From: Rhizobium leguminosarum bv. viciae USDA 2370
GTDB lineage: Bacteria; Pseudomonadota; Alphaproteobacteria; Rhizobiales; Rhizobiaceae
NCBI RefSeq assembly: GCF_002008365.1
Contig: NZ_MRDL01000025.1
Location: forward strand, 62,381-126,380
DNA length: 64,000 nt
Direction of reading: 5' to 3'
Part shown: positions 8,210 to 16,905 of the stretch, one piece after another
Layout: each line of letters starts with the position of its first letter
Numbering within the stretch: position 1 is the stretch's first letter
Translations under genes and position numbers: made by a program
Notes under the pieces: generated by a model
The model's database searches: none
Told to the model about the DNA's origin: nothing
Seen by the model: the letters and a program-made list of their open reading frames with translations, nothing else

Positions 8210-9676
8210 TTACTTCGAGCCGACGAGGGCGGCGACCGCCTGCGAGGCGAGCTTCAGACGCTGACGCACGACGGACCGGCCGAGGATCGCCATGGAATCG
8301 AAAAGCGGCAGGGAACGCGATGAGCCGGATACGGCGACGAAGAGCGGCGAGACCACGACCTTCAGCTTCTTGCCCATGCGGTCGGCGATCGCGCGCAGCT
8401 CCGCCTCGATCGTCTCGACGTTCCATTCCAGGATCTTTTCGAGATCCGGCTGAACGGTGTTGAGGATCTCCAGGATCTCCTCCGGCGGTGACTTGATCTT
8501 GGCGAAGTCGGAAGGCTGCAGGCCGAGATCGGACTTCAGCAGGAAGCCGGCGAGATCGGGCAGTTCGCCGAGCTTGGAAATGCGCGTCTGCGACAGGCGC
8601 AGACCTTCCTTCAGACGGTCGTTTTCCATCGCCCAGGTCAGCACACGCGCCTGGAACTCCTCTTCGGACAGCTTCTCGCGGATCCAGCGGCCATTGAGCC
8701 AATCGAGCTTTTGAATGTCAAAGATCGCACCGGCCTTGGAGAGGTTTTCCGGGTCAAACTTCTCGGAGAGCTCGTCCATCGTCAGGAGCTCTTCGCCCTC
8801 GGCGATCTGGACGAAGAACAGACCGAGGAAGTTCATCAACGCTTCCGGAATGTAGCCAAGCGCGGAATAATAGGAGATCGAGGTCGGGTTCTTGCGCTTC
8901 GACAGCTTCGACTTGTCGGCATTGCGCATCAGCGACAAGTGCATGAAGACCGGCTGGTCCCAGTCGAAATAGCGATAGAGAAGGATGTGCTTCGGCACGG
9001 AGGCCAGCCATTCTTCGCCGCGTGCGACGTGAGTGATCTTCATCAGATGGTCGTCGATGACGTTGGCCATATGATAGGTCGGCATGCCGTCGGCCTTGAT
9101 GAGGACCTGCATGTCGACCGAATCCCACGGAATGGAGACATCGCCGTAGACGCCGTCAGTGAAGTCGCAGGAGCCTTCGGCCGGAATCTTCATGCGGATG
9201 ACGGTCGTCTCGCCGGCGGCCATGCGCGAGGTGACTTCCTCGGCCGTGAGGTTGAGGCAGAGACCATCGTACTTCGGCGGCTTGCCGGCGGCGCGCTGGG
9301 TTTCGCGCATCTGCTCCAGCCGCGCGGGTGTGCAGAAGCAGCGGAAGGCATGGCCCTTGTCCAGCAATTCCTGCCCGTAAGGCTGGTACATTTCCTTGCG
9401 GTCGGACTGGCGATAGGGGCCGTAGGGACCGCCGATATCAGGGCCTTCCTTCCATTCCAGCCCGCACCATTTCAGTGCGTCCAACACCTTCGTTTCGAAT
9501 TCCGGGGTCGAGCGCGTCGCATCGGTATCCTCGATACGCAGGATGAACTCGCCTCCGTGCTTCTTGGCGAAAAGGTAGTTGAAGAGAGCGATGTAAGCGG
9601 TGCCGACATGCGGCTCGCCGGTCGGCGAGGGAGCGATGCGAACGCGGACGCCGGTAGCTGTCCCGGAAACTGTCAT
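8210..9676 (-). CDS. gltX: Glutamyl-tRNA synthetase
   Basis: 488 residues of class I GluRS. The HIGH-type motif is PSPTGEPHVGTAY (residues 17-28) and the KMSKS-type motif is KSKLSKRK (255-262). The C-terminal half is the helical anticodon-binding domain. Alphaproteobacteria often carry two GltX paralogues, one non-discriminating; sequence alone does not tell me which this is. The ATG at 9676 matches the expected start. It is the first gene of a probable gltX-lysS unit, with a possible promoter about 140 nt upstream. Confidence 0.96.
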   Translation of the reverse strand: MTVSGTATGVRVRIAPSPTGEPHVGTAYIALFNYLFAKKHGGEFILRIEDTDATRSTPEFETKVLDALKWCGLEWKEGPDIGGPYGPYRQSDRKEMYQPYGQELLDKGHAFRCFCTPARLEQMRETQRAAGKPPKYDGLCLNLTAEEVTSRMAAGETTVIRMKIPAEGSCDFTDGVYGDVSIPWDSVDMQVLIKADGMPTYHMANVIDDHLMKITHVARGEEWLASVPKHILLYRYFDWDQPVFMHLSLMRNADKSKLSKRKNPTSISYYSALGYIPEALMNFLGLFFVQIAEGEELLTMDELSEKFDPENLSKAGAIFDIQKLDWLNGRWIREKLSEEEFQARVLTWAMENDRLKEGLRLSQTRISKLGELPDLAGFLLKSDLGLQPSDFAKIKSPPEEILEILNTVQPDLEKILEWNVETIEAELRAIADRMGKKLKVVVSPLFVAVSGSSRSLPLFDSMAILGRSVVRQRLKLASQAVAALVGSK

Positions 9677-9816
9677 TGTGTGTGCCCGTCAATGATGCCG
9701 GACGGCTTTCATGGGGAAAGCGACGTTCGGCCGGAAGGATGCAGATATCTTCATCGGCAAACCGGCCGGAAAAGGGCATGCGCCCGCACTATCCACCGAT
9801 CGTCCGTTCGGCTGGC

Positions 9817-9845
9817 CTTAGGCCATATTCAACCGGGCGCGTCAA
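9817..9845 (-). promoter_or_regulatory. Possible sigma-70 promoter for gltX-lysS
   Basis: On the minus strand, TTGACG and CCTAAG are separated by 17 nt. The -35 is good for rhizobial sigma-70; the -10 is poor compared with CTATAT. It lies about 140 nt upstream of the gltX ATG in the only non-coding gap before it. Weak evidence. Confidence 0.3.
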
Positions 9846-9921
9846 GAAAAACCACGCCTGCAAAGGCCTGATGGTGGTGCGTGAGGGCGCGTCGGTTCCG
9901 CCGCGCCCTCGTGCCCAAGCC

Positions 9922-10671
9922 TCAATGCGCGGCGTCGCGTTTTCGCTTGCGGGCGTTGCGCGCGATCATGTTCAGCACCTCGACCAGCGCCGAGAAGGCC
10001 ATGGCGGCATAGACGTAGCCCTTCGGCACATGGAAGCCCATGCCTTCGGCGATCAGCGTCGTGCCGATCATCAGCAGGAAGGCGAGCGCCAGCATGACGA
10101 TCGTCGGGTTCCTCTCGATGAAGTTGGCAAGCGGGGTCGCGGCAACAAGCATGACGGTGACGGCGGCGACGACGGCGACCACCATGATCGGCAGATGAGG
10201 CGTCATGCCGACGGCGGTGATGATGCTGTCGACGGAGAAGACGAGGTCGAGCAACAGAATCTGGCCGATGGCCGATGCAAAGCCTGTCGTGGCCGACTTG
10301 GCGATGAAATCCTCTTCATGGTCCACGGGGTCGACGCTGTGGTGAATTTCCTTGGTGGCCTTCCAGACGAGGAACAGACCGCCGGCAATCAGGATGAGAT
10401 CCTTCCAGGAGAAGCCGTGGCCGAAGGCTTCAAACAGCGGTTCGGTCAGCTGCACGATCCAGGCGATGGTGCCGAGCAGGACGAGACGCATGACGAGCGC
10501 AAGACCGATGCCGATCTTGCGGGCCTTCTCGCGGTGTTCGGGCGGCAGTTTGTTGGTGAGAATGGAAATGAAGATCAGGTTGTCGATCCCGAGAACGACT
10601 TCCATCACCACCAGCGTGATGAGCGCCACCCAGGCGGCCGGATCCTGAATGAGCGTCATGATTTCCTGCAT
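9922..10671 (-). CDS. TerC-family integral membrane protein
   Basis: About 249 residues with seven to eight hydrophobic segments and the two family signatures: [11 protein letters not shown] near the N-terminus and [10 protein letters not shown] in the middle, whose Asp residues lie within the membrane and are thought to bind metal. TerC relatives (for example Alx, MntX-like) are linked to metal efflux and tellurite resistance. There is no other ter gene here, so tellurite resistance should not be assumed. The frame opens at GTG 10695, but AAGGGA stands 9 nt before the ATG at 10671, which I prefer. Monocistronic. Confidence 0.9.
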   Translation of the reverse strand: MQEIMTLIQDPAAWVALITLVVMEVVLGIDNLIFISILTNKLPPEHREKARKIGIGLALVMRLVLLGTIAWIVQLTEPLFEAFGHGFSWKDLILIAGGLFLVWKATKEIHHSVDPVDHEEDFIAKSATTGFASAIGQILLLDLVFSVDSIITAVGMTPHLPIMVVAVVAAVTVMLVAATPLANFIERNPTIVMLALAFLLMIGTTLIAEGMGFHVPKGYVYAAMAFSALVEVLNMIARNARKRKRDAAH

Positions 10672-10783
10672 CAGCATATATCCCTTTTGCGTCACGTGAG
10701 TAATGACGCTCGCAATGTAATGTCGCCGGCCTGCCAGGCAAGCGCCGCAAGGGGGTATACGAAACCGATGTGACTTTTATTCC

Positions 10784-10835
10784 CTAGAACAGGATGTCGT
10801 CCGAAAACCGCTGACACTTTTCGGCATCATGCTCT
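10784..10835. repeat. Palindromic repeat, type B, copy 1
   Basis: Read on the minus strand the element starts AGAGCATGATGCCGAAAAG and ends near ACATCCTGTTCTAG, with CCGAAAA and TTTTCGG arms. This AGAGCATG...AAAAGTG...GCGGTTTT layout recurs at 13931-14031, 37548-37602 and 39451-39489. It overlaps the 3' end of the AraC gene: its first bases provide the final Arg-Ala codons and the TGA stop. Confidence 0.75.
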
Positions 10836-11666
10836 GATCGGCAACCAGATTTCGGTGACGCCCATGCCGGTATAGGGGTCGAAGCGCTCGTCGTAGCGTT
10901 CGAACATGTCGGGTGTCTCGCCGTGCTCCAGGCCCGAGGTCGGCCACCATGCGCCAAATATCCGGTTCATGGTCGCCGGAATGCCGGAGACATGGCCGCG
11001 ATGGGCAAAGACGACGTAGCGCTGGCCCGGAAGCTTGAGCGTTGCAAAATCCGCCGGCAGATCGTCGGCATCGGAGATTTCGACCGCGGCCATATAGCGG
11101 AATTTCTCCGCTTCACCGTCGATATGCGTGCAGATGCCGTAGGCGACATTGCCTTTCTGACCGGAGATATGACCGAAATGGGCATTGAACTTCTGCCAGA
11201 GAGAGGGAATTGCGGCGTTGCCGCCATAGGGGTAAATCTCCTGCAAGCCGGCAAACAGCATCGGTTGGAGGGTTTCGAAGCGGGGCGGTTCGAGGTCGTT
11301 GAGGTGGGCAGGGTCCATTCTGATCGGCTCCAGCAAGACAAGGTTACGGGCGTGCCCCTGTCTGCGCACCGCATCCGGCGTCATGCCGAACTGGTCGCGG
11401 AAGGCACGGGTGAAGGCCTCGTGCGAGCCGTAGCCCGCGCAAAGCGCAACCTCGAGAATGGTGGATGAACCGCCGACCAGTGTGGGCACGGCGCGGCTGA
11501 GGCGCCGCCCTCTTATATAGCCGCTGATCGAGTGACCGGTGACGAGCCCAAAGACGCGCGACAGATGGTAGCGCGACAATCCGGCTGCTTCCGATATCTC
11601 TTCCAGCGATATATCGCTTTCGAAATGGCTCTCGATGAACCAGATCGCCCGTCCGACGGCGCTCAT
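10827..11666 (-). CDS. AraC-family regulator with GyrI-like effector domain
   Basis: About 279 residues. The N-terminus (about 5-100) holds the two helix-turn-helix motifs of AraC proteins, including ISLEEISEAAGLSRYHLSRVF and a second motif ending FRDQFGMTPDAVRR. The C-terminal part (about 120-279) looks like the GyrI/Rob-type small-molecule-binding domain (FETLQPMLFAGL...EIWLPIRA). Such proteins often sense xenobiotics. GTG 11672 opens the frame, but AGGAG before ATG 11666 favours the latter. It is flanked on both sides by palindromic repeats, and its last two residues are encoded by one of them. The target is unknown. Confidence 0.88.
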   Translation of the reverse strand: MSAVGRAIWFIESHFESDISLEEISEAAGLSRYHLSRVFGLVTGHSISGYIRGRRLSRAVPTLVGGSSTILEVALCAGYGSHEAFTRAFRDQFGMTPDAVRRQGHARNLVLLEPIRMDPAHLNDLEPPRFETLQPMLFAGLQEIYPYGGNAAIPSLWQKFNAHFGHISGQKGNVAYGICTHIDGEAEKFRYMAAVEISDADDLPADFATLKLPGQRYVVFAHRGHVSGIPATMNRIFGAWWPTSGLEHGETPDMFERYDERFDPYTGMGVTEIWLPIRA

Positions 11667-11677
11667 CCTCACTCTCC

Positions 11678-11781
11678 TACAGCGCCGCGCGTCTTTTTGA
11701 GAGGCGCAAAGGACGCTGTAACACTTTGAAGTGCTGCATAATTTTATCCTTAAATCGATTTCGATTTAAGGAATTATGCAG
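11678..11781. repeat. Mosaic palindromic repeat, type A, copy 2
   Basis: Near-identical in layout to 6553-6654: a TACAGCG...CGCTGTA module, a CACTTTGAAGTGCTGCAT linker, then CCTTAAATCG ATTT CGATTTAAGG enclosed by CTGCATAATT/AATTATGCAG. It abuts the AraC start region, so the leader of that mRNA probably begins inside or next to the element. Downstream flank is the TetR 3' end. Confidence 0.85.
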
Positions 11782-11874
11782 TGTTGCAGCTTCTTCCTTA
11801 AAGAAAAGCCGGCAGCCGGATTTGATCGCTATTGCGGGATTTTGGCCGATGGAGTGCGGCGGTCTAGGGTGCGG

Positions 11875-12555
11875 TCAGGCGGTCTCGTGCCGGCGCACGC
11901 CATAGGCGGCCATGAAGACCCGGATCGCGCCGCGGATGACGCGCTCGATTTCGTCACGCGGCGGCGGCTCTTCCATGCTTCCGAACAGGCGGAGTTTGAA
12001 GAAACTACCGCTGGCGAGATCGAGAAACTGGCCGGCGGCGAGATCGATGTCATCGATCTCCAGCCTGCCTTCGGCGATGTGCCGTTCCAGGAAGTCGCGC
12101 ATGATGGTGCGCAGGTTTACCGGGCCCTTGAAGAAGCGTTGACAGAGCACCGGCATGCGGTCGCGAACGCCGAGAACGGTGCGCATGGCGTTGATGACCT
12201 TCTCATCGGTCATATGGGTGACGAAGCTTATCCCGAATTCATACAGGCCGGCTTCGGGATCGTCATGTTCGGCAAGCGCCGTGCGCACGGCCGCCACGAA
12301 GGCGGCGCGCTCGGTCTCGATCATCGCCGAAAACAGCTCTTCCTTGTTGGTGAAATAAACGTAGAGCGTTCCCTTGGAGACTCCGGCCTCGCGCGTCACG
12401 TCATTCATGCTGGCGGCATCAAAACCCATCTTCATGAAGACGCGCTTGGCGCCGGCGAGGATCTGTTGGCGCTTGGCCGGATCTTCGCCTGCGGCAAATC
12501 GGCCTCCGGCAGCGGGAGGACTGAATACGGCGGCGTGGTCGGGTTTCAGCGTCAT
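11875..12555 (-). CDS. TetR-family repressor of the adjacent efflux operon
   Basis: 226 residues. The N-terminal DNA-binding domain (about 27-75) carries a helix-turn-helix with DVTREAGVSKGTLYVYF, diagnostic for TetR/AcrR. The C-terminal domain is the usual ligand-binding and dimerisation bundle. It is divergent from an EmrA/EmrB pair, and the gap between the genes holds two similar palindromes, the standard layout of a drug-responsive repressor with its pump. The inducer cannot be read from the sequence. Confidence 0.93.
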   Translation of the reverse strand: MTLKPDHAAVFSPPAAGGRFAAGEDPAKRQQILAGAKRVFMKMGFDAASMNDVTREAGVSKGTLYVYFTNKEELFSAMIETERAAFVAAVRTALAEHDDPEAGLYEFGISFVTHMTDEKVINAMRTVLGVRDRMPVLCQRFFKGPVNLRTIMRDFLERHIAEGRLEIDDIDLAAGQFLDLASGSFFKLRLFGSMEEPPPRDEIERVIRGAIRVFMAAYGVRRHETA

Positions 12556-12601
12556 GTCCTCTTAACCGTGTTTACGGTTTCGCATTTTCTTTAAAGAAAT
12601 C

Positions 12602-12675
12602 GAACCGATTGGTTCTATACATCTTGATATGACGATAAAACAGGTTTAAGTCAACTGAACCGAACCGTTCAGTTC
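12602..12675. promoter_or_regulatory. Two TetR operator candidates
   Basis: Site 1 (12602-12615) is GAACCGATTGGTTC and site 2 (12662-12675) is GAACCGTTCAGTTC; they agree at 11 of 14 positions. Site 2 also lies inside a larger palindrome with perfect AACTGAAC/GTTCAGTT arms (12653-12674). Site centres are 60 bp apart. They lie in the gap between the divergent TetR and EmrA-type genes, so one dimer could repress each direction. Confidence 0.6.
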
Positions 12676-12706
12676 GATTATTTACTCCAAGATCGGTAAA
12701 GTGGTT

Positions 12707-13924
12707 ATGTCGAGCAACCAGAAGAGCAACGTCGCGCGTATCGTCAGCGAAAACGCCGAGACCGAAGAGGTAAAGGCCGAGGTCGCGGCCGTTGCAGAAG
12801 CTCCGACGGCGGAAGCCCGCGAAGTACCTTCCGCTCCCGCGCAGTCGGCGCCGGCTTCGGTCGTCGCCGCACCTGCGGCTGCAAAGAAGCGCCGCAGCCC
12901 GGTGCTGCCGATCGTCGTGCTCGCCCTTCTCGCAGGCGGCGGCTGGTATGGTTACGAATGGTGGACGAACGGCCGCTTCATGGTGTCGACCGACGACGCC
13001 TATATCGAAGGCGATATCGCAACGATTTCGCCGAAGGTCACGGGCTACGTCGCGAAGGTGAACGTTGTCGCCAACCAGGAAGTCAAAGCGGGCGACGTGC
13101 TTGCCACGCTTGATAACGGCGACTATCAGAACGCCCTCGACTTGGCCCAGGCCCAGATCGTCACCGAACAGCTTTCGCTGCAGCGTATCGACGCGCAGAT
13201 CGAAGGCGCGAATGCGAGCCTCGTGCAGGCGCAGGCGCAGAAGGTGGCACTCGAAGCGGCCGTTCGCGGTGCCGAGATCACGCAGAAGCGCCAGAGCGAC
13301 CTTCAGGCGAAGTCGGTCGGCACCGCCGCCGATCTCGACAACGCCAATATCGCCCTCGACCAGGCCAAGGCCAATCTTGCCGGCGGCGACGCCAACATCA
13401 CCGCTGCACAGGCCAACATCACCATCCTCCAGGCCCAGCGCAAGGAAGCAGAAGGCTCGGTGCGTTCGCTGGAAATCTCGCGCGACAAGGCCGTCCGTGA
13501 CCTTTCCTTCACCGTGCTCAAGGCGCCTTATGACGGCATTGTCGGCAACCGCTCCGTCCAGGAGGGCGACCTGGTCTCTCCCGGCCAGCGCCTGATGGCA
13601 CTCGTTCCGGTGCGCCAGCTCTACATCGACGCCAATTTCAAGGAAACGCAGATCCAGCATCTGGTGCCGGGTTCGAAGGTCAACGTCCAGGTCGATGCCT
13701 ATAGCGATCATCCTATTGTCGGCACCGTCGAATCGATCTCACCGGCCTCCGGCTCAGTCTTTTCGATGCTGCCGCCCGAAAACGCCACGGGCAATTTCAC
13801 CAAGGTGATCCAGCGGGTGCCAGTGCGCATCGCGCTGCCGCAGGATGCGCTCGACAGCGGGCGTCTGCGCGCGGGCCTGAGCGTCGTCGTCGACGTCGAC
13901 ACCCGTACGGCGCCGAGCAAGTAA
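12707..13924 (+). CDS. Membrane fusion protein of an EmrA/HlyD-type efflux system
   Basis: About 405 residues. A charged, Ala/Pro-rich cytoplasmic N-terminus (about 1-60) precedes one membrane segment (VLPIVVLALLAGGGWYGYEWW, split over about 64-84). The periplasmic part begins with the biotinyl-lipoyl-like half motif VSTDDAYIEGDIATISPKV, followed by a long alpha-hairpin rich in Gln, Ala and Leu (about 130-250) and the beta-barrel motif FTVLKAPYDGIVG. This is the periplasmic adaptor that links an inner-membrane MFS pump to an outer-membrane channel. GTG 12701 and ATG 12707 are both possible starts; neither has a strong ribosome site. Confidence 0.9.
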   Translation: MSSNQKSNVARIVSENAETEEVKAEVAAVAEAPTAEAREVPSAPAQSAPASVVAAPAAAKKRRSPVLPIVVLALLAGGGWYGYEWWTNGRFMVSTDDAYIEGDIATISPKVTGYVAKVNVVANQEVKAGDVLATLDNGDYQNALDLAQAQIVTEQLSLQRIDAQIEGANASLVQAQAQKVALEAAVRGAEITQKRQSDLQAKSVGTAADLDNANIALDQAKANLAGGDANITAAQANITILQAQRKEAEGSVRSLEISRDKAVRDLSFTVLKAPYDGIVGNRSVQEGDLVSPGQRLMALVPVRQLYIDANFKETQIQHLVPGSKVNVQVDAYSDHPIVGTVESISPASGSVFSMLPPENATGNFTKVIQRVPVRIALPQDALDSGRLRAGLSVVVDVDTRTAPSK

Positions 13925-13930
13925 GCCTTT

Positions 13931-14031
13931 AGAGCAATTCCAGCAAAAGTGTGCAGCGGTTTTGCACCCGGAATTGCGTGAAACAAAGAGATAGAGCAAT
14001 TCCGTAATTCGAAGAAAAACGGAATTGCTCT
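13931..14031. repeat. Palindromic repeat, type B, copy 2, inside the efflux operon
   Basis: It begins AGAGCAATTCCAGCAAAAG, contains GCAGCGGTTTTGC, and ends with a hairpin of AGAGCAATTCCG and CGGAATTGCTCT. It occupies nearly the whole gap between the adaptor and pump genes and ends about 20 nt before the pump ATG, next to its ribosome site. An inverted copy is at 37548-37602. Confidence 0.85.
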
Positions 14032-14051
14032 GGAAAGGCGGAGGTGGTCTG

Positions 14052-15650
14052 ATGGCCGGGAGCGCGACAGCAACAGCGGGGACGATTCCGGCAGCGCCTG
14101 CCCATGCCGACGAGCGCATGGATCCGAAGAAGCTCATCGCTTTCTTCGCGATGGTGCTCGGCATGTTCATGTCGATCCTCGACATCCAGATCGTTTCGGC
14201 CTCGCTTGCGGAGATCCAGGCTGGCCTTTCGGCCGGCAGCGACGAGATCGGCTGGGTGCAGACGTCCTATCTGATCGCGGAAGTGATCATGATCCCGCTG
14301 TCTGGCACGTTGGCGCGCATCATCTCGACGCGTTATCTCTTCGCGATCTCGGCCGCCGGCTTCACCATGGCGAGCGCGCTGGCGGCGACGGCGACGAATA
14401 TCGACCAGATGATCGTCTATCGCGTCATCCAGGGCTTCATCGGCGGCGGCATGATCCCGTCGGTCTTCGCGGCCGCCTTCACCATCTTCCCGCCGTCGAA
14501 GCGTAGCATCGTCTCGCCGATCATCGGCCTGATCGCGACGCTGGCGCCGACTATCGGCCCGACGGTCGGCGGTTATCTCAGCCACGCCTTCTCCTGGCAT
14601 TGGCTGTTCCTCGTCAATATCGTTCCCGGCATCATCGTCACGATCGTCACCTGGAACTTCATCGATTTCGACAAGCCGGAACTGTCGCTCTTCAAGAAGT
14701 TCGACTGGTGGGGGCTGATCTCGATGGGTGTGTTCCTCGGCGCGCTGGAATATGTGCTCGAAGAGGGCAATTCGAACGATTGGTTCAACGACAGTTCCAT
14801 CACCATCGCAGCGGTTGCCTCCGGCGTTGCAGCCATCGTCTTCTTCTATCGCGCCTTCACGGTGGATTTCCCCGTCGTCGACCTGAAGGCTTTCGCGAAC
14901 CGGAATTTTTCCTTCGGCTCGGTGTTTTCTTTCGTCATGGGCATCGGCCTCTATGGCCTCACCTATATCTATCCGGTCTATCTCGGGCGCATCCGTGGAT
15001 ATGACTCATTGATGATCGGCGAGACGATGTTCGTCTCCGGACTTGCGATGTTCTTCACCGCGCCGATCGCCGGCCGGCTGTCGACCAAGATGGACCTGCG
15101 CCTGATGATGGTGATCGGCTTCGTCAGTTTCGCTGCCGGCACTTTCATCATGATGCATCTGACGGCGGATTGGGATTTCTACGAACTGTTCATCCCGCAG
15201 ATCCTGCGTGGCTTCGGGCTGATGATGTGCATGGTGCCGATCAACAACATCGCGCTCGGCACGATGCCGCCCTCGCGCATGCGCGGCGCGTCCGGCCTGT
15301 TCAATCTGACCAGAAACCTCGGCGGCGCCGTGGGCCTTGCCGTCATCAACACCGTGCTCACCAATCGGCAGGACGTGCATTACGAGCGGCTGCGGGAGAA
15401 TATGGATTGGGGCAATCCGGCGGCGATCGACCAGATGAACAACATGGCCGCGAATTTCAACACCTATGGCATGGATGGCGCCTCGGTCGCGATCAAGCAG
15501 ATGGTCGGGCTTGCCACCAAGCAGGCGATCATCCTCTCCTTCAGCGACGTGTTCCTGATCCTGACTGCGCTTTTCCTCGCGATGATCCTCGGTGTCGCGA
15601 TGATCAAGAAACCCGCGCCGCAAGGCGGGGGAGGCGGTGGCGGCCACTGA
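14052..15650 (+). CDS. EmrB-type multidrug efflux MFS transporter (DHA2 family)
   Basis: 532 residues with about 14 predicted membrane segments, the DHA2 (drug:H+ antiporter) topology. Family features include SILDIQIVSASLAEIQ in the first helix, the ITLVSYLIAE-like QTSYLIAEVIMIPLSG, and the motif C-like stretch LAPTIGPTVGGYLS. It should export toxic compounds with the upstream adaptor and an outer-membrane channel encoded elsewhere. ATG 14052 is preceded by GGAGGTGG; the earlier TTG at 14025 lies within a repeat. The C-terminus ends in a Gly-rich tail (PQGGGGGGGH). A clear terminator follows. Confidence 0.94.
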   Translation: MAGSATATAGTIPAAPAHADERMDPKKLIAFFAMVLGMFMSILDIQIVSASLAEIQAGLSAGSDEIGWVQTSYLIAEVIMIPLSGTLARIISTRYLFAISAAGFTMASALAATATNIDQMIVYRVIQGFIGGGMIPSVFAAAFTIFPPSKRSIVSPIIGLIATLAPTIGPTVGGYLSHAFSWHWLFLVNIVPGIIVTIVTWNFIDFDKPELSLFKKFDWWGLISMGVFLGALEYVLEEGNSNDWFNDSSITIAAVASGVAAIVFFYRAFTVDFPVVDLKAFANRNFSFGSVFSFVMGIGLYGLTYIYPVYLGRIRGYDSLMIGETMFVSGLAMFFTAPIAGRLSTKMDLRLMMVIGFVSFAAGTFIMMHLTADWDFYELFIPQILRGFGLMMCMVPINNIALGTMPPSRMRGASGLFNLTRNLGGAVGLAVINTVLTNRQDVHYERLRENMDWGNPAAIDQMNNMAANFNTYGMDGASVAIKQMVGLATKQAIILSFSDVFLILTALFLAMILGVAMIKKPAPQGGGGGGGH

Positions 15651-15671
15651 CCTCCGGCCTGCCGCCCCTTG

Positions 15672-15697
15672 AAAAGGCCCTCTTCGGAGGGCCTTTT
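15672..15697 (+). terminator. Rho-independent terminator after the efflux operon
   Basis: AAAAGGCCCTC, loop TTCG, GAGGGCCTTTTT: an 11-bp stem with a stable UUCG-type tetraloop and a T-run, 21 nt after the pump stop codon. Confidence 0.93.
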
Positions 15698-15806
15698 TGT
15701 TTGCTGTTTTTTGGCCTCCGTGCCATCCGGCAGATAAGCGCTGGCCGGATCGGTGCGAAGCGGACCGCAATACCGGAAAACAATGCGGAAATTGGCCTAT
15801 TCGTTT

Positions 15807-15828
15807 TTTTGATTTACGTACATCAAAA
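15807..15828. promoter_or_regulatory. Operator candidate upstream of the xylose LacI regulator
   Basis: TTTTGAT and ATCAAAA are perfect arms around the 8-nt centre TTACGTAC, itself containing the palindrome GTAC. It lies about 30 nt before the LacI start codon. The centre and size fit a LacI-family operator, so autoregulation of a regulator-xylB-xylA unit is likely. Confidence 0.5.
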
Positions 15829-15858
15829 TTGGCGCTAATGGTCTCGTCAGGAGGAATG

Positions 15859-16884
15859 ATGAGGCCAACAGTTCACGATATCGCCGCCGCGGCCGGTGTC
15901 AGTCTCGCGACTGTCGACCGGGTTCTCAATCAGCGCCCCGGTGTGCGCCACGTCACGCGGGAAAAGGTCGAGACCGCGATCCGCGAGCTTGGTTATGTCA
16001 GAGACGTCGCCGCCGCCAATCTTGCCAAGGGGCGCACCTATCCGCTGGTCTTCATCCTTCCGGCCAGCGACAATTCCTTCATGTACGGGCTCAATGCCGA
16101 AATCCGGCAGGCCGCTCTCCGCTCGCCGGCCGAGCGTACCGATATCCGCACCATCGAGGTGCCGGCCTTCGATCCGGCCGCCCTCGTCTCCGTGCTCGAA
16201 GGGCTTTCCCAGGAAAAACCTTGTGGCATCGCACTGGTCGCGACCGATGCGCCTGAGGTGCGCGCCGCCGTCGACCGGCTGGTGCGCGAGCGCTTTCCCA
16301 TCGTTACCCTGGTTTCCGATCTCACGGGCTCGCTGCGCCATCACTATGCCGGCGTCGACAATATCGCGGCCGGCCGTACAGCCGCCCGACTGCTCGGTCG
16401 ATTTCTTGGGCGGCGAAAGGGCGAGATCGCTGTGCTCGCCGGCTCCATGCTCGTGCGCGATCATCGCGAGCGGCTGGAGGGCTTTAGCGCAGTCATGGCC
16501 GAGGAATTTCCTGATCTGGCAATCCTGCCGGTTCTCGAAGGCCGCGACGACCCCGAGGTCGCCCACATGCTCGTCGCTGACGCGCTTTCAAGGAATGCCG
16601 GGATCATCGGCGTCTACAGCCTCGGCGCCGGCAATCGCGGCCTTATCCGGGCGCTGAAGGAGAAGGCCGTCGACCGCATACTGACCGTGATTGCCCACGA
16701 GCTGACCGCCCATACGCGGGCGGCACTCATCGACAACACGATCGATGCGATCCTCAACCAGGATGCCGGCCATGAGGTGCGCAGCGCAATCCGCGTGCTG
16801 AAAGCCAAGGCGGACGGGCTTGCCGTCATCGAAGCGCAGGAGCGCATCCGCCTCGACATATTCCTGAAAGACAATCTGCCGTAA
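15859..16884 (+). CDS. LacI-family regulator, probable xylose operon repressor
   Basis: About 341 residues. The N-terminal helix-turn-helix reads PTVHDIAAAAGVSLATVDRVL, with the hinge helix following near residue 50, then a periplasmic-binding-like sugar domain. AGGAGG lies 4 nt before the ATG at 15859, with another ATG at 15856. The codon for position 18 in the recognition helix gives DRVLN, a variant seen in sugar-binding-protein-like LacI regulators. It is 21 nt upstream of xylB, so it probably controls xylose kinase and isomerase. A palindrome stands upstream. The xylose effector is inferred from context. Confidence 0.9.
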   Translation: MRPTVHDIAAAAGVSLATVDRVLNQRPGVRHVTREKVETAIRELGYVRDVAAANLAKGRTYPLVFILPASDNSFMYGLNAEIRQAALRSPAERTDIRTIEVPAFDPAALVSVLEGLSQEKPCGIALVATDAPEVRAAVDRLVRERFPIVTLVSDLTGSLRHHYAGVDNIAAGRTAARLLGRFLGRRKGEIAVLAGSMLVRDHRERLEGFSAVMAEEFPDLAILPVLEGRDDPEVAHMLVADALSRNAGIIGVYSLGAGNRGLIRALKEKAVDRILTVIAHELTAHTRAALIDNTIDAILNQDAGHEVRSAIRVLKAKADGLAVIEAQERIRLDIFLKDNLP

Positions 16885-16905
16885 CGGCAAAGGGAGAAAT
16901 ACCAC

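Noticed and set aside
8187..8702. In-frame upstream extension of lysS to 670 codons
   Set aside because: The extra 172 residues are low-complexity, antiparallel to gltX codons and not part of the LysS family; ATG 8186 has a ribosome site.
9922..10671. Tellurite-resistance island suggested by the TerC-family gene
   Set aside because: No terA, terB, terD, terE or terZ genes are nearby, and TerC-family proteins are common without tellurite resistance.
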